DNA of 64,000 bases, taken from positions 3,472,001 through 3,536,000 of the forward strand of contig NZ_JAPEOQ010000001.1 in assembly GCF_026341035.1 (NCBI RefSeq), written 5' to 3'. The translations under genes were made by a program, and so were the position numbers. The DNA is from Streptomyces sp. NBC_01016 (GTDB lineage Bacteria; Actinomycetota; Actinomycetes; Streptomycetales; Streptomycetaceae). Below the pieces are notes generated by a model. It was not told where the DNA came from. It made no database searches and was given only the letters and a program-made list of their open reading frames with translations. This document shows positions 9,236 to 18,356 of this stretch, piece by piece. Every line of letters starts with the position of its first letter. Within the stretch, counting starts at the first letter, position 1.

Positions 9236-9574
9236 ATGGCGAGCCGGATACACCGACCCCGTGAGGACGCGGAGTTCGATTTCATCCTCGGGATGAGCGG
9301 AGTTCCGGTCCTCGCATACTTCACCGGGACATGGCCCAAGGCGATCGAGCCCTGCCGCGTGATGGACCTCGTCGTGGGTGGCATCGCCGACGACTGCGCG
9401 GGCCGCCTGACGGTCGTCCGCGTTGACATCACGCGTTGTCCGGCCGCGACCGAGCGGTACGGGGTCACCGGGGCTCCGTCGTATGTCCTGCTGAAGGTGG
9501 GAGAGGCGGTGGCGCACGGCACGGGGCCCATGACCACCGCCGAGGTACGGAAGGTCCTGGACGGCCACCTCTGA
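9236..9574 (+). CDS. thioredoxin-like protein with altered active site
   Basis: A 112-residue thioredoxin-fold protein: VPVLAYFTGTWP, then RLTVVRVDITRCPAATERYGVTGAPSYVLLK, with the cis-Pro loop (GAPSY) and GxxxxAE-like end. The usual WCGPC is replaced by WPKAIEPCR, keeping only the second cysteine and lengthening the loop. Classical disulfide exchange is therefore unlikely; a monothiol or structural role is possible. ATG at 9236 has GGAG 6 bases upstream. It sits between two PucR genes, convergent with the second. Similar degenerate thioredoxins occur near regulators in Streptomyces, but no function is established that I can cite. Confidence 0.7.
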   Translation: MASRIHRPREDAEFDFILGMSGVPVLAYFTGTWPKAIEPCRVMDLVVGGIADDCAGRLTVVRVDITRCPAATERYGVTGAPSYVLLKVGEAVAHGTGPMTTAEVRKVLDGHL

Positions 9575-9580
9575 GCGGCT

Positions 9581-10849
9581 TCAGTGGTGCCCGGTGTCGG
9601 GGGCCTGCCGGAGGGTGCGGCAGGTGAGTGCGGCGTGGAGGGTGGGTACGTCGGCGGGGCGGGTGGCGTCCATGCCTGTCAGGTCGGTGATCCTGCGCAG
9701 CCGATAGAGCACGGTGTTGGGGTGCACGTTGAGGTTCTGGGCCGTGCGGCGTCGGTCCGCGTCGTGCCGCAGGTAGGTGCTGAGGGTGAGCAGCAGGTCG
9801 TGGTGACCGTGCAGCGGATCGAGGAGCCGGGCCATGTGGTCGCGGGCCGGGCCCGGTCGGGAGAGCTGGTACTCGATGGCCAGGTCTTCCAGCCGGTAGA
9901 GGCCGGGCGGCCGGGCCGAGGCGGTGGCGATGTGGGTCAGTTCGGCGGCGACGGGGCAGGCCTCGGGGATGTCGCGGGGGAGCGCGGGGACGGCCGCGGC
10001 GTGGACGGGGCTGCCGGCGGCCCGTTCGAGGTGGGTTGTCAGCTGTGCGGTGTTGTCCCAGTGGGCCGGGGTGAGGCCGTCGGGATCGGTCTCGCAGGGC
10101 AGCAGGGCGATTCCGCCGTCGGTGGTGAGTGAGGTGAGTGCGGCACCTCGGGTGTGCAGGTCGAGTTCGGTGCGTACGCGGCGGAGCTTGCGCTGAGCGG
10201 CGACGGCCGGGTCGACGTCGGGGGCCCGCTCGTCCGGGTGCGGGGCGAGGGACAGGGAGAGGGAGAGGACCAGGTAGCCGGGCGGCAGGGGCGGGCCGGC
10301 CCCACTCGCGGTCGCCGAGTCGGCCCGGCCCTCCAACAGGGCGTTGAGCAACAGCTGTTGGGCGCTGTGCCGCTCACCGGCCGTGGACCGCATCTCCTGG
10401 AGGTAGCCGGCCGTGACGGCGGTGGTGACGAGTTGCAGGTATTCGAGGATCAGCCGGTGCAGCGTGGTGAGAGCCGCCAGGTCCTCGCCGCGCGCCCTGG
10501 CCGCGACCTCGTCCACGCACAGGCGGGCGCCGAGGAAGTAGGCGGCCACCACCGCCTCGGCGGGCAGTCCTTCCTCGGCGCGCCGTGCGGCCGAGCCGCT
10601 CAGCTCGGCGAGCTGCTCGGGGCCGGGCATCTGGCCGTCGGTCAGTACCTGGGCGAAGCCGTTGATCCCGCGCCGGACCATGCGTGTGACATCGCCCGTG
10701 AGCTGTTCGGCGGGAAGTTTGCCGTAGACGGGGAGCCGCACCCGCAGCCGTTCCACGACCTCCCCCTGGAGCCGGTGCAGGGAGCTCAGGAGGTAGTGCT
10801 GGAGGTCTTCGCCGCCGACGGTGATGCCTTCGGGTTTGTACGCAGCCAC
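9581..10849 (-). CDS. PucR-family transcriptional regulator
   Basis: A 422-residue regulator with GTG start behind GAGGTG. The long N-terminal region (about 1-170) is helical with an RsbRD-like sensor segment (LTGDVTRMVRRGINGFAQVL). A GGDEF-like middle domain follows. The C-terminal HTH_30 reads RRRTAQNLNVHPNTVLYRLRRI, giving a PucR/CdaR architecture. It is divergent from the secreted SGNH hydrolase at 11028. A 14-bp palindrome lies in the 178-bp intergenic region. It may control itself and the hydrolase (inference). It is the second PucR protein within 2.5 kb. Confidence 0.85.
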   Translation of the reverse strand: MAAYKPEGITVGGEDLQHYLLSSLHRLQGEVVERLRVRLPVYGKLPAEQLTGDVTRMVRRGINGFAQVLTDGQMPGPEQLAELSGSAARRAEEGLPAEAVVAAYFLGARLCVDEVAARARGEDLAALTTLHRLILEYLQLVTTAVTAGYLQEMRSTAGERHSAQQLLLNALLEGRADSATASGAGPPLPPGYLVLSLSLSLAPHPDERAPDVDPAVAAQRKLRRVRTELDLHTRGAALTSLTTDGGIALLPCETDPDGLTPAHWDNTAQLTTHLERAAGSPVHAAAVPALPRDIPEACPVAAELTHIATASARPPGLYRLEDLAIEYQLSRPGPARDHMARLLDPLHGHHDLLLTLSTYLRHDADRRRTAQNLNVHPNTVLYRLRRITDLTGMDATRPADVPTLHAALTCRTLRQAPDTGHH

Positions 10850-10927
10850 AAAACACCTCGCGAAACGCTGTTCTCCCGACCGGAAGCGGGGAGCCGGTGC
10901 GCCGACATGATGTATCCCACCACAAAC

Positions 10928-10941
10928 TTACCGGCCGGTAA
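10928..10941. promoter_or_regulatory. 14-bp perfect palindrome between divergent genes
   Basis: TTACCGGCCGGTAA, 79 bp upstream of the PucR GTG and 87 bp upstream of the hydrolase GTG. TetR-type operators in actinomycetes often look like this, yet the adjacent regulator is PucR-type, so the binding protein is uncertain. Confidence 0.5.
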
Positions 10942-11027
10942 ACGGCGTGCCCGTCTGTCTGCCCGCCGGGCGAGAGCCGCGTCGACCGGTGCGTTCGCGC
11001 GCACCGCCAACCCCTCGAAGGAGCCCC

Positions 11028-11894
11028 GTGTTCTCCCGTTCGCGCGCCGTGCTGACAGCCGTCATCGCCGCATCCGCTCTGGCGACTCCCGCCGCCGTCC
11101 CCACGGCCACGGCCGCGGCCGCCGACCCCCTCGACTACGTGGCGATGGGGGACTCGTACGCCGCCGCCCCGCTGGTGCTCCCGACCGACACCTCGAATCT
11201 GCTGTGCCTGAGGTCCCTGGCCGACTACCCGCACATCGCGGCCAAGGCGCTCGGGGCGAAGCTGACCGACGTCAGCTGCTCGGGCGCCACCGTCGAGAAC
11301 TTCAGCAGTTCCCAACACCCGGGCACCGCACCCCAATTCGACGCCCTCGACGAGGACACGGACCTCGTCACCCTCACCATCGGCGGCAACGACACCAACC
11401 TGGTCGCCGCGACCCTCCGCTGCGTCAACGTCGCGGCCAAGCCGCTGGGCAGCAGCTGCGCCGCCGCCTACACCAAGGGTGGCGTCGACACACTGAAGGC
11501 CGACATCGACGCCTGGGCGCCGAAGTTCGCGGCCACTCTGGACCGCGTCAACGAACTGGCCCCCAATGCCGATGTGTTCGTCATCGGATACGGCAACTAC
11601 ATCCGCCCCGGCGGCTGTTTCCCCACCCAGCCCATCTGGGACGTCGACGCCACCTACATCCAGAACACGGTCAACCACCTCGGTGCCACCCTGAAGAAGA
11701 CGGCTCAGGACCACGGAGCGACCTTCGTCGACACCTACCCCCTCGGCGTCGGCCACGACAGCTGCGCGGCACCCGCCGACCGGTACCTCGAAGGCCTGGT
11801 CCCGACCCACATCGCCGCCCCGCTGCACCCCAACGCCGCCGGCTCGAAGGCCATCGGCGGAGCCGTTGCCGCGGCGGTGGGTGGCTCTTCCTAG
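11028..11894 (+). CDS. secreted SGNH/GDSL hydrolase (lipase/esterase)
   Basis: A 288-residue exported esterase. The signal peptide covers about residues 1-35 (SRSRAVLTAVIAASALATPAAVPTATAAAA). Block I is MGDSYAAAP, with the nucleophile Ser in GDSY. GGND (block III) follows at about 120, and block V is HPNAAG with the catalytic His. Paired cysteines (LLCLRS/VSCSG, LRCVN/SSCAA, GGCFP/DSCAA) suggest three disulfides, as in the secreted Streptomyces lipases of this family. GTG at 11028 has AAGGAG properly spaced; the longer upstream frame lacks signal-peptide logic. Natural substrate unknown. Neighbouring lipid genes suggest acyl esters. Confidence 0.88.
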   Translation: MFSRSRAVLTAVIAASALATPAAVPTATAAAADPLDYVAMGDSYAAAPLVLPTDTSNLLCLRSLADYPHIAAKALGAKLTDVSCSGATVENFSSSQHPGTAPQFDALDEDTDLVTLTIGGNDTNLVAATLRCVNVAAKPLGSSCAAAYTKGGVDTLKADIDAWAPKFAATLDRVNELAPNADVFVIGYGNYIRPGGCFPTQPIWDVDATYIQNTVNHLGATLKKTAQDHGATFVDTYPLGVGHDSCAAPADRYLEGLVPTHIAAPLHPNAAGSKAIGGAVAAAVGGSS

Positions 11895-12001
11895 GTTCAG
11901 GTGGGCCGGCCGTGCCGCACCATGGTGCGGTCCCGCGGGAGGCCAGGGGCGCTAGCATCAGTGAGCCCGCTGAGGTCCGATCGAGAAGGCGATTCCGCGA
12001 G

Positions 12002-12424
12002 ATGTCCGATGACGCATACCTGTTTCTTCTTCCGGACCGCCGGCCCCGGCTGGGGGCGCCGCTGGCTGTCGTCGGCGACCTGGAGTGCGCGGAGACACCT
12101 GCCGTACGCGGGTGGCTGAAGGCGCATGGCGTCTCGGTGACGTCGGATCAGGTCAGGATCCTTCCGGCCCAGGCGAAGGCCTTCCTGCCCGAGGGCGCGG
12201 AGCACTTGCCCGTTCCGCTGAGCGAGGAGGAAGCGCTGCGGGTCGAGCAGGAGTGTGCCCCGCAGTCGGTCACGGACATGGAGAGCGAACTGCTGGAGTT
12301 CCGGCAGACGACGCAGGGCTGGGAGGCGCTCGTGCACCGGGCCCTGGAGGCAGGAGTTCCGGGCGAACGGATCGCCCGGCTGACCGGTCTGGACCCTCAG
12401 GACATCGGCCGCCTCATGGCGTGA
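12002..12424 (+). CDS. hypothetical protein with helix-turn-helix-like C-terminus
   Basis: A 140-residue soluble protein I do not recognise. The middle is acidic (LSEEEALRVEQECAPQSVTDMESELLEF). The last 35 residues (WEALVHRALEAGVPGERIARLTGLD) have the pattern of a small helix-turn-helix: helix, AGV-type turn, then ERIARLTGLDPQDI as recognition helix. No membrane segment, signal peptide or cysteine cluster is seen. The ribosome site at the ATG is weak. It is convergent with corA (15-bp gap). Coding is supported by consistent G/C third positions. Confidence 0.65.
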   Translation: MSDDAYLFLLPDRRPRLGAPLAVVGDLECAETPAVRGWLKAHGVSVTSDQVRILPAQAKAFLPEGAEHLPVPLSEEEALRVEQECAPQSVTDMESELLEFRQTTQGWEALVHRALEAGVPGERIARLTGLDPQDIGRLMA

Positions 12425-12439
12425 GCCGAGAGAGGTCGC

Positions 12440-13600
12440 TCAGAGCCAGTCGCGTCGCTTGAAGATGAAGTACAGACTGACGCAGACCGTGGCCATCAAG
12501 GCGATCGAGAGCGGGTATCCGAGCACCCAGTGCAACTCCGGCATGTGATCGAAGTTCATGCCGTAGACGGTGCCGACGAGGGTGGGGGCGAAGAGGATCG
12601 CCGCCCAGCTGGAGATCTTCTTGATCTCCTCGTTCTGTTCGAAGCCGGCCTCCGCGAGTGCCCGCATCTCCGCGTTCTGCTGCTGGGTGACCAGTGTCGC
12701 GTTCACCGTGAGGATGTCGGCGAGGGCCTGGCGGAACGAGTCGACGCGTTCGCTGGTGTGGGTGACGTGGTCGGCCACGTCGCGGAGGTAGCGCTGGAGC
12801 TCCTCGTCCGTGCCGTACTTCGCGAAGCCCGCCATCAGGGCGTGCAGCATGCCGACCAGGGGGCGGGTCGCGCGCTGGAACTCGACCATTTCCCGGGAGA
12901 GTTCGTAGATGCGGCGCGAGACGGCGGGGGCGCCGGAGAAGACCTCCGTCTCGATCTCGTCGACGTCGTTCTGGACGCCGGACACCACCGGCGCGTAGCC
13001 GTCGACGACCGCGTCGAGGATGGCGTAGAGGACCGCCTCCGGGCCGAGCCGGAGCAGGTCGGGGGTGGCCTCCATGCGGCCGCGGACCGCCGAGAGGTCG
13101 GGGGCCGCGCCGTGCCGGACCGTGATGACGAAGTCGGGGCCCACGAACACGTGCAGCTCGCCGAAGTCGACCTCCTCCTGCGCGTCCAGATAGCGGGCCG
13201 CGCGCAGGACGACGAAGAGGGTCTCGCCGTAGCGCTCCAGCTTCGGGCGCTGATGTGCCTCCAGCGCGTCCTCGACCGCGAGGTCGTGCAGGTCGAACTC
13301 GGCGGCCAGCGACTTGAGTTCCGAGTCGGAGGGGCGGGCCAGGCCGATCCACGCCATCGTGCGCGGCTTCTCGCGCAGCTGCCGGTAGGTGTCCGTGAGG
13401 GTCTCCGGGGTCGCGACCCGCACCCCGTCCCGGTACAGCGCCGCGTTCACCACGGTGTCCTGGTCCTGCGGCGCCGGGGCGGTCGCGGGCGCGGTCGGCG
13501 GATCGGACGGTGGGGGCGTCTGGTCGGCCGACCGGCGCCAGGAGTAGCGGCGCGCCCCACCGTGCTCGTTCCGGCCGGCTCGTCCCTGCCGTCGTGTCAT
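12440..13600 (-). CDS. corA: CorA-type magnesium/cobalt transporter
   Basis: A 386-residue cation channel subunit. A Pro-rich N-terminal extension precedes the cytosolic alpha/beta domain (ALYRDGVRVATPETLTDTYRQL), then a long helical stalk. Two C-terminal membrane spans (WAAILFAPTLVGTVYGMNF and YPLSIALMATVCVSLYFIF) follow. The periplasmic selectivity loop is GMNFDHMPELHW, with the invariant GMN. The C-terminus is basic (KRRDWL), as in the family. CorA forms a homopentameric Mg2+ channel in the membrane. It is transcribed alone; no magnesium leader element was recognised upstream. Confidence 0.95.
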   Translation of the reverse strand: MTRRQGRAGRNEHGGARRYSWRRSADQTPPPSDPPTAPATAPAPQDQDTVVNAALYRDGVRVATPETLTDTYRQLREKPRTMAWIGLARPSDSELKSLAAEFDLHDLAVEDALEAHQRPKLERYGETLFVVLRAARYLDAQEEVDFGELHVFVGPDFVITVRHGAAPDLSAVRGRMEATPDLLRLGPEAVLYAILDAVVDGYAPVVSGVQNDVDEIETEVFSGAPAVSRRIYELSREMVEFQRATRPLVGMLHALMAGFAKYGTDEELQRYLRDVADHVTHTSERVDSFRQALADILTVNATLVTQQQNAEMRALAEAGFEQNEEIKKISSWAAILFAPTLVGTVYGMNFDHMPELHWVLGYPLSIALMATVCVSLYFIFKRRDWL

Positions 13601-13718
13601 CGCCGCCTCCCTCCGTGGTTACGCTGCCGGGTCCCCGGCAGCGTAACCAGCGAAGGTGACATCACGGTGCAGCGCATCGCGGACCGCATCCGACCTAATT
13701 TCCCGTTACCTTCCCCGT

Positions 13719-14837
13719 ATGACGACGAAGCCGATGTCCGCCCGCGCCCTGGGGCGCGCCACCCTGGAGCGCCAACTCCTGCTCGAACGGCGCCCGTTGA
13801 GTGCCGAGGACACCATCGACCGGCTGGTCGGGTTGCAGGCGCAGGAGGTACGGCCGCCGTATCTCGCGCTCGCCGCGCGCCTCGCCGACTTCACCCCCGC
13901 CGCGCTCTCCACCGCCCTGGAAGCGCGCCGCGTGGCCCGGCTCGTCACCATGCGCTCCACCATCCATATGCACACCGCCGACGACTGCATGACGCTGCGT
14001 CCCCTCGTGCAGCCCGCCCGCGACCGCGAGCTGCGGATGTTCCGCAAGGGCCTCGTCGGCGTCGACCTCGACCGGCTCACCGAGCTGACCCGCCGGTACG
14101 TCGAGGAGGAGCCGCGCACCCCGAAGGAGATCCGCGAGCTGCTCCTCGGGCACTGGCCCGATGCCGACCCACAGGCCCTCACCATCGCGGCCCGCGGCTG
14201 CCTCCCCCTCGTCCAGGTCACACCGCGCGGCCTGTGGCGGCGCAGCGGCGGGGTGCGGCTGACCACCGCCGAGCAGTGGTTCGGCCGGACCACCGAGCCG
14301 ACGCCCGCCCCGGACGACACGATCCTCCGCTACCTCGGCGCCTTCGGGCCCGCCTCGGTGAAGGACTTCCAGCAGTGGGCCGGCATCACCCGGACCAAGG
14401 AGGCCTTCGAGCGGCTGCGGCCCCGGCTCGTGACCTTCCGCGACGAGCACGGCGTCGAACTGTTCGACCTGCCCGACGCTCCCCGCCCCGACGAGGACAC
14501 GCCCGCGCCGCCGCGGCTGCTCGCCGAGTTCGACAACCTCCTCCTGTCGCACGCCGACCGCACCCGAGTGATCCACGAGGTCGACCGGGGCCGCAACTGG
14601 CAGGTGAACACCGCCTACTTGACGTTCCTCGTCGATGGATTCCTGGCGGGGCTGTGGACCCTCAAGGAGGGCAAGGAGAGTAAGGAGGGGGCGGTCGGCA
14701 GCGTGCTCACCCTCGAACCCTTCCGGAAGCTCACGCCCACCCAGCAGGACGAACTCGTCGCCGAAGCGGAGCGCACCGCCGCCGTCCTGGAAGCTCCGGG
14801 ACCGGTCACCGTGGACTTCGGCACCGTCCGCACATGA
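13719..14837 (+). CDS. winged-helix DNA-binding protein, AlkZ-like (HTH_42)
   Basis: A 372-residue protein of the HTH_42 (DUF1006) family, which includes the interstrand-crosslink glycosylase AlkZ. Near residue 40, LVGLQAQE supplies a Q-x-Q motif at the position of the AlkZ catalytic QxQ. Tandem winged-helix features follow: VTMRSTIHMHTADD, RRSGGVRLTTAEQWF, then LLAEFDNLLLSHADRTRVI. It could excise alkylated bases or crosslinks, or be a non-catalytic homologue. ATG at 13719 is preferred because the upstream frame is not protein-like, but no good Shine-Dalgarno is visible. It stands alone, with no biosynthetic cluster nearby that would imply self-resistance. Confidence 0.75.
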   Translation: MTTKPMSARALGRATLERQLLLERRPLSAEDTIDRLVGLQAQEVRPPYLALAARLADFTPAALSTALEARRVARLVTMRSTIHMHTADDCMTLRPLVQPARDRELRMFRKGLVGVDLDRLTELTRRYVEEEPRTPKEIRELLLGHWPDADPQALTIAARGCLPLVQVTPRGLWRRSGGVRLTTAEQWFGRTTEPTPAPDDTILRYLGAFGPASVKDFQQWAGITRTKEAFERLRPRLVTFRDEHGVELFDLPDAPRPDEDTPAPPRLLAEFDNLLLSHADRTRVIHEVDRGRNWQVNTAYLTFLVDGFLAGLWTLKEGKESKEGAVGSVLTLEPFRKLTPTQQDELVAEAERTAAVLEAPGPVTVDFGTVRT

Positions 14838-14858
14838 CCCACGGCCTGTACGCGCTCC

Positions 14859-15512
14859 TCAGTCCGCGCGGCCCGTCGCCGCCACCGTCACGCCGAGGCC
14901 TATCAGCGCGAAGCCGCCCGTCCCGCCGATCATCGAGAGCCGCCGGTCCGAGCGCGCGAACCAGGTGCGCGCCGCCGACGCGGTGAGCCCCCACAGCGTG
15001 TCGGTGACCAGGCCTATGGAGATCGGGATCAGGCCCAACAGGAGCATCTGCGTGGTGACATGACCCACGTCGTGGTTCACGAACTGCGGGAGCACCGCCG
15101 CGAAGAACACGATGCCCTTCGGGTTGGTGACTCCCACGAGCACTCCGTCGGCCACGGTGCGCAGATCGCCGCGCGGTGGTCCCGCCGGGCCCCGTATGTC
15201 CGAGGCCTTCAGGTCGCGCCGGTGCCGGAACGCCTGCACGCCCAGGTACACGAGGTACGCCGCGCCCGCGAACTTCACCGCCAGGAACAGCGACGCCGAC
15301 CGCTCCACGAGCGCGCCGATACCGAGCGCCACCGCCACCACCAGCAGGTACGAGCCGACGACATTGCCGAGCGCCGTCGCCACCGCTGTACGTCGCCCGT
15401 GCGCGAGCGCCCGCCCGATCACGAACAGCACGCTCGGCCCCGGAACCACGATCACCAGCAGCGACATCGCCGCGAACGCCAGGTACCGGTCCATCGACAC
15501 CATGTCCGCCAT
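14859..15512 (-). CDS. LysE-family amino-acid/metabolite exporter
   Basis: A 217-residue membrane protein with about six spans. The LysE/RhtB signature PGPSVLFVIGRALAHGRR lies near residues 25-42, with NPKGIVFFAAVLPQFV near 130. Family members export amino acids or other small molecules. ATG at 15512 has GGAGG 5 bases upstream; the frame runs further up but encodes a Trp/Cys-rich repeat-like segment without similarity. It is convergent with the AlkZ-like gene (21 bp). Substrate unknown. Confidence 0.88.
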   Translation of the reverse strand: MADMVSMDRYLAFAAMSLLVIVVPGPSVLFVIGRALAHGRRTAVATALGNVVGSYLLVVAVALGIGALVERSASLFLAVKFAGAAYLVYLGVQAFRHRRDLKASDIRGPAGPPRGDLRTVADGVLVGVTNPKGIVFFAAVLPQFVNHDVGHVTTQMLLLGLIPISIGLVTDTLWGLTASAARTWFARSDRRLSMIGGTGGFALIGLGVTVAATGRAD

Positions 15513-15648
15513 GGTCCTCCGCCCCCTCCCGCCTCGTCCCTCACCGCACGCGGAACCCCACGCAGAACCGCACGTAGAACCCCACGCAGACCATTGAAGC
15601 CCACGCCACTGACAATCGCCGGGCCCCACCATCAACCCGCCGTCACCC

Positions 15649-16497
15649 CTACGGCAATATCCCCGCCCGCCGAGCCGCCACCACGGCCTCTCCCCGCGTG
15701 TGCGTCCCCAACTTCCGCATGGCGGAGCGGAGATACCCCTTCACGGTCTCCGGGCGCAGGCCGAGCCGCTCGCCCGCCCCCGCGTTCGTCGCGCCCGCCG
15801 CCACGCACGCGAGCACGTCCACCTCGCGCGGCGTGAGCCGCACCGGCGCCTCCGCGGGCCGCACCGGATCCGACGCCAGGGCCAACTTGCCGCACACCGC
15901 GAGCAGCTCGCCCCGCAGCCCGGGGTCGACGAGCTTCGGCGCGAGCGCCCGCAGCGCCCCGTGCGCCTCCCGGACCTCCTCCCACGACCCGGCGTCGTCG
16001 GCGGCCGGAGCCCGCGTCACGGCCAGCAGGGACTGGACCTCGTCGCGCACCACCAGCGCCTGCTCCACGTCCCGCGCGGCCGCCATCGCCGCGTCGAGCG
16101 CCCGGTCGCCGAGCGGCCGGGCCGCGCGCAGCGCCCCGTACAGGACGCCCCGCACCCGGCGTCGTACGACGACGGGCACCGCGAGGACCGAGTGCAGGCC
16201 CTCGGTCGCGACCGCGGCGTCGTACTCGTGGCTGATGTGCCGCGAGCCCTGGTAGTCGGTGACGGCGCACGCCCTGGCGAGGCTCAGGGCCTTGCCGCCG
16301 AGACCGTTGCCCGCCGTGATGCCGAGGCCGCGCAGCGCGCCGGTCGACGCGCCGCTGAGTTCGGCGATCCGTACCTGCCCCGCTGCCCGGCCCGCGCTCG
16401 CGGTCAGCCCGCCGAACGCCACGGGAAGCCCCGTGCCCCGGCGCAGCCGCACCAGCGCAGCCCGCATCTCGACCGCCTCGGCCGTTCCTGCGCCCAC
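15649..16497 (-). CDS. GAF-domain LuxR-type transcriptional regulator
   Basis: A 282-residue regulator. A GAF-like sensor spans about 30-150 (GITAGNGLGGKALSLARACAVTDY, VLAVPVVVRRRVRGVLYGAL). The C-terminal LuxR helix-turn-helix (about 215-275) reads LTPREVDVLACVAAGATNAGAGERL, then TVKGYLRSAMRKLGTHTR. It is divergent from the acyl-CoA synthetase pair starting at 16641 and separated from it by 143 bp. This pairing recurs in streptomycetes (from memory), so it probably controls those genes. GTG start. No receiver domain, so it is not a classical two-component regulator. Confidence 0.85.
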   Translation of the reverse strand: MGAGTAEAVEMRAALVRLRRGTGLPVAFGGLTASAGRAAGQVRIAELSGASTGALRGLGITAGNGLGGKALSLARACAVTDYQGSRHISHEYDAAVATEGLHSVLAVPVVVRRRVRGVLYGALRAARPLGDRALDAAMAAARDVEQALVVRDEVQSLLAVTRAPAADDAGSWEEVREAHGALRALAPKLVDPGLRGELLAVCGKLALASDPVRPAEAPVRLTPREVDVLACVAAGATNAGAGERLGLRPETVKGYLRSAMRKLGTHTRGEAVVAARRAGILP

Positions 16498-16640
16498 CGT
16501 CCATCACCTCGCCGCGCACTGTTCACCCCCGTATGGGGGTGGTGAGACCTGCGTCACTCCCTACACGATGGCAGACACGTCCCGCGACGGTGCGGGACAT
16601 GCGGTGGATCCCGGGCCACCCAAGGACATACGGAGCGCAG

Positions 16641-18356
16641 ATGACGACGGCGAACGGACCGACGGCGAACGGATCCGCGGCGAACGGATCCACGGAACAG
16701 TTCCGCACAGCCCGTGACTTCCTGTTGCAGCACGCACGGGACTACGAGTCGGCGTACGAGGGCTTCGCCTGGCCCCGCCCCGAGCGTTTCAACTGGGCCC
16801 TCGACTGGTTCGACGTCATCGCCGAAGGCAACGACAAGACCGCCCTGCACATCGTCGAGGAGGACGACTCCGAGGCGCGGTTCTCCTTCGACACCATGCG
16901 CCGCCGCTCCAACCAGGTCGCCAACTGGCTGCGCGGGCACGGGGTCGGCGCGGGCGACCGGGTGCTGCTCATGCTCGGCAACCAGGTCGAGCTGTGGGAG
17001 GTGATGCTCGCCGCGATGAAGCTGCGGGCCGTCGTCATCCCCGCCACGCCGCTGCTCGGCCCCGCCGATCTGACCGACCGCGTGGAGCGCGGCCGTGCCC
17101 GGCACGTCGTCGCCCGCCCCGAGGACGTCGCCAAGTTCGGCGAGGTGCCGGGGGAGTACTCCCGGATCGTGGTCGGCGCGGCCGCGGCCGACGAGGGCTG
17201 GCTCGCCTACGAGGACGCCGCCGGCGCCGCCGACACCTTCGAGCCCGACGGGGTGACCGGCGCCGAGGACCCGCTGCTCCTGTACTTCACGTCCGGCACG
17301 ACCGCCCGCCCCAAGCTGGTCGAGCACACCCATGTCTCGTACCCCATCGGGCATTTGGCGACGATGTACTGGATCGGCCTGCGCCCCGGCGACGTCCACC
17401 TCAACATCTCCTCGCCCGGCTGGGCCAAGCACGCCTGGTCGAACTTCTTCGCGCCGTGGAACGCCGAGGCGACCGTCTTCCTCTACAACTACACGCGCTT
17501 CGACGCGGGGCGCCTGATGGCCACGATGGACCGCGCGGGAGTGACGTCCTTCTGTGCGCCGCCCACCGTGTGGCGCATGCTCATCCAGGCCGACCTCACC
17601 GCCCTGCGTACGCCGCCCAGGGAGGTCGTCGCCGCGGGCGAACCGCTGAACCCCGAGGTCATCGAGCAGGTCGAGCGCGCCTGGGGCATCACCATCCGCG
17701 ACGGCTTCGGGCAGACCGAGACCTCCGTCCAGGTCTCCAACAGCCCCGGCCAGCGCCTCAAGTCCGGCTCCATGGGGCGCCCGAGCCCCGGCTTCAAGGT
17801 CGAGCTGCTCGACCCGGTGACCGGTGCGCCCGGCGCGGACGAGGGTGAGATCAGCCTGGACCTCTCCGCCCGCCCCGTCGGCCTGATGGTCGGCTATCAC
17901 GGCGACCCGGAGCGCACGGCGGAGTCGATGGCGGGCGGCTACTACCGCACCGGCGACATCGGCTCCCGCGACGCCGACGGCTACCTCACGTATGTGGGCC
18001 GCGCCGACGACGTCTTCAAGGCCAGCGACTACAAGATCAGCCCCTTCGAGCTGGAGAGCGCACTGCTCGAACACGAGGCGGTTGCCGAGGCGGCCGTCGT
18101 GCCCGCCCCCGACGCACTGCGGCTCGCCGTCCCGAAGGCGTACGTCGTGCTCGCCGAGGGATTCGAACCGGGCCCGGACGCCGCCGAGTTGCTCTTCGAG
18201 CACTCCCGCGCGGTCCTCGCCCCGTACAAGCGCGTGCGCCGCATCGAGTTCGCCGAGCTGCCCAAGACGGTCTCCGGGAAGATCCGCCGCATCGAGCTGC
18301 GCGAGGCCACGGCCAAGGGCTCCGTCGCCGAGTACCGCGAGGAGGACTTCAAGTGA
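16641..18356 (+). CDS. AMP-forming acyl-/acetyl-CoA synthetase
   Basis: A 571-residue ANL-family enzyme that activates a carboxylate to acyl-AMP and then acyl-CoA. The P-loop motif A5 reads [19 protein letters not shown]. Later motifs are [18 protein letters not shown], and [16 protein letters not shown]. The catalytic Lys is in [15 protein letters not shown]. The N-terminus has an [13 protein letters not shown] linker repeat. Architecture fits medium-chain or acetyl/propionyl types. ATG at 16641 has GGAG 6 bases upstream. Its last codons overlap the next synthetase (GTGA), indicating translational coupling. A related gene pair precedes gcl in other streptomycetes as I recall. Confidence 0.9.
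   Translation: MTTANGPTANGSAANGSTEQFRTARDFLLQHARDYESAYEGFAWPRPERFNWALDWFDVIAEGNDKTALHIVEEDDSEARFSFDTMRRRSNQVANWLRGHGVGAGDRVLLMLGNQVELWEVMLAAMKLRAVVIPATPLLGPADLTDRVERGRARHVVARPEDVAKFGEVPGEYSRIVVGAAAADEGWLAYEDAAGAADTFEPDGVTGAEDPLLLYFTSGTTARPKLVEHTHVSYPIGHLATMYWIGLRPGDVHLNISSPGWAKHAWSNFFAPWNAEATVFLYNYTRFDAGRLMATMDRAGVTSFCAPPTVWRMLIQADLTALRTPPREVVAAGEPLNPEVIEQVERAWGITIRDGFGQTETSVQVSNSPGQRLKSGSMGRPSPGFKVELLDPVTGAPGADEGEISLDLSARPVGLMVGYHGDPERTAESMAGGYYRTGDIGSRDADGYLTYVGRADDVFKASDYKISPFELESALLEHEAVAEAAVVPAPDALRLAVPKAYVVLAEGFEPGPDAAELLFEHSRAVLAPYKRVRRIEFAELPKTVSGKIRRIELREATAKGSVAEYREEDFK

Noticed and set aside
10154..12424. A 756-codon open frame spanning the SGNH hydrolase region
   Set aside because: It is antisense or out of frame to the PucR and hydrolase genes and becomes protein-like only in its last 140 codons, which are annotated as 12002-12424.
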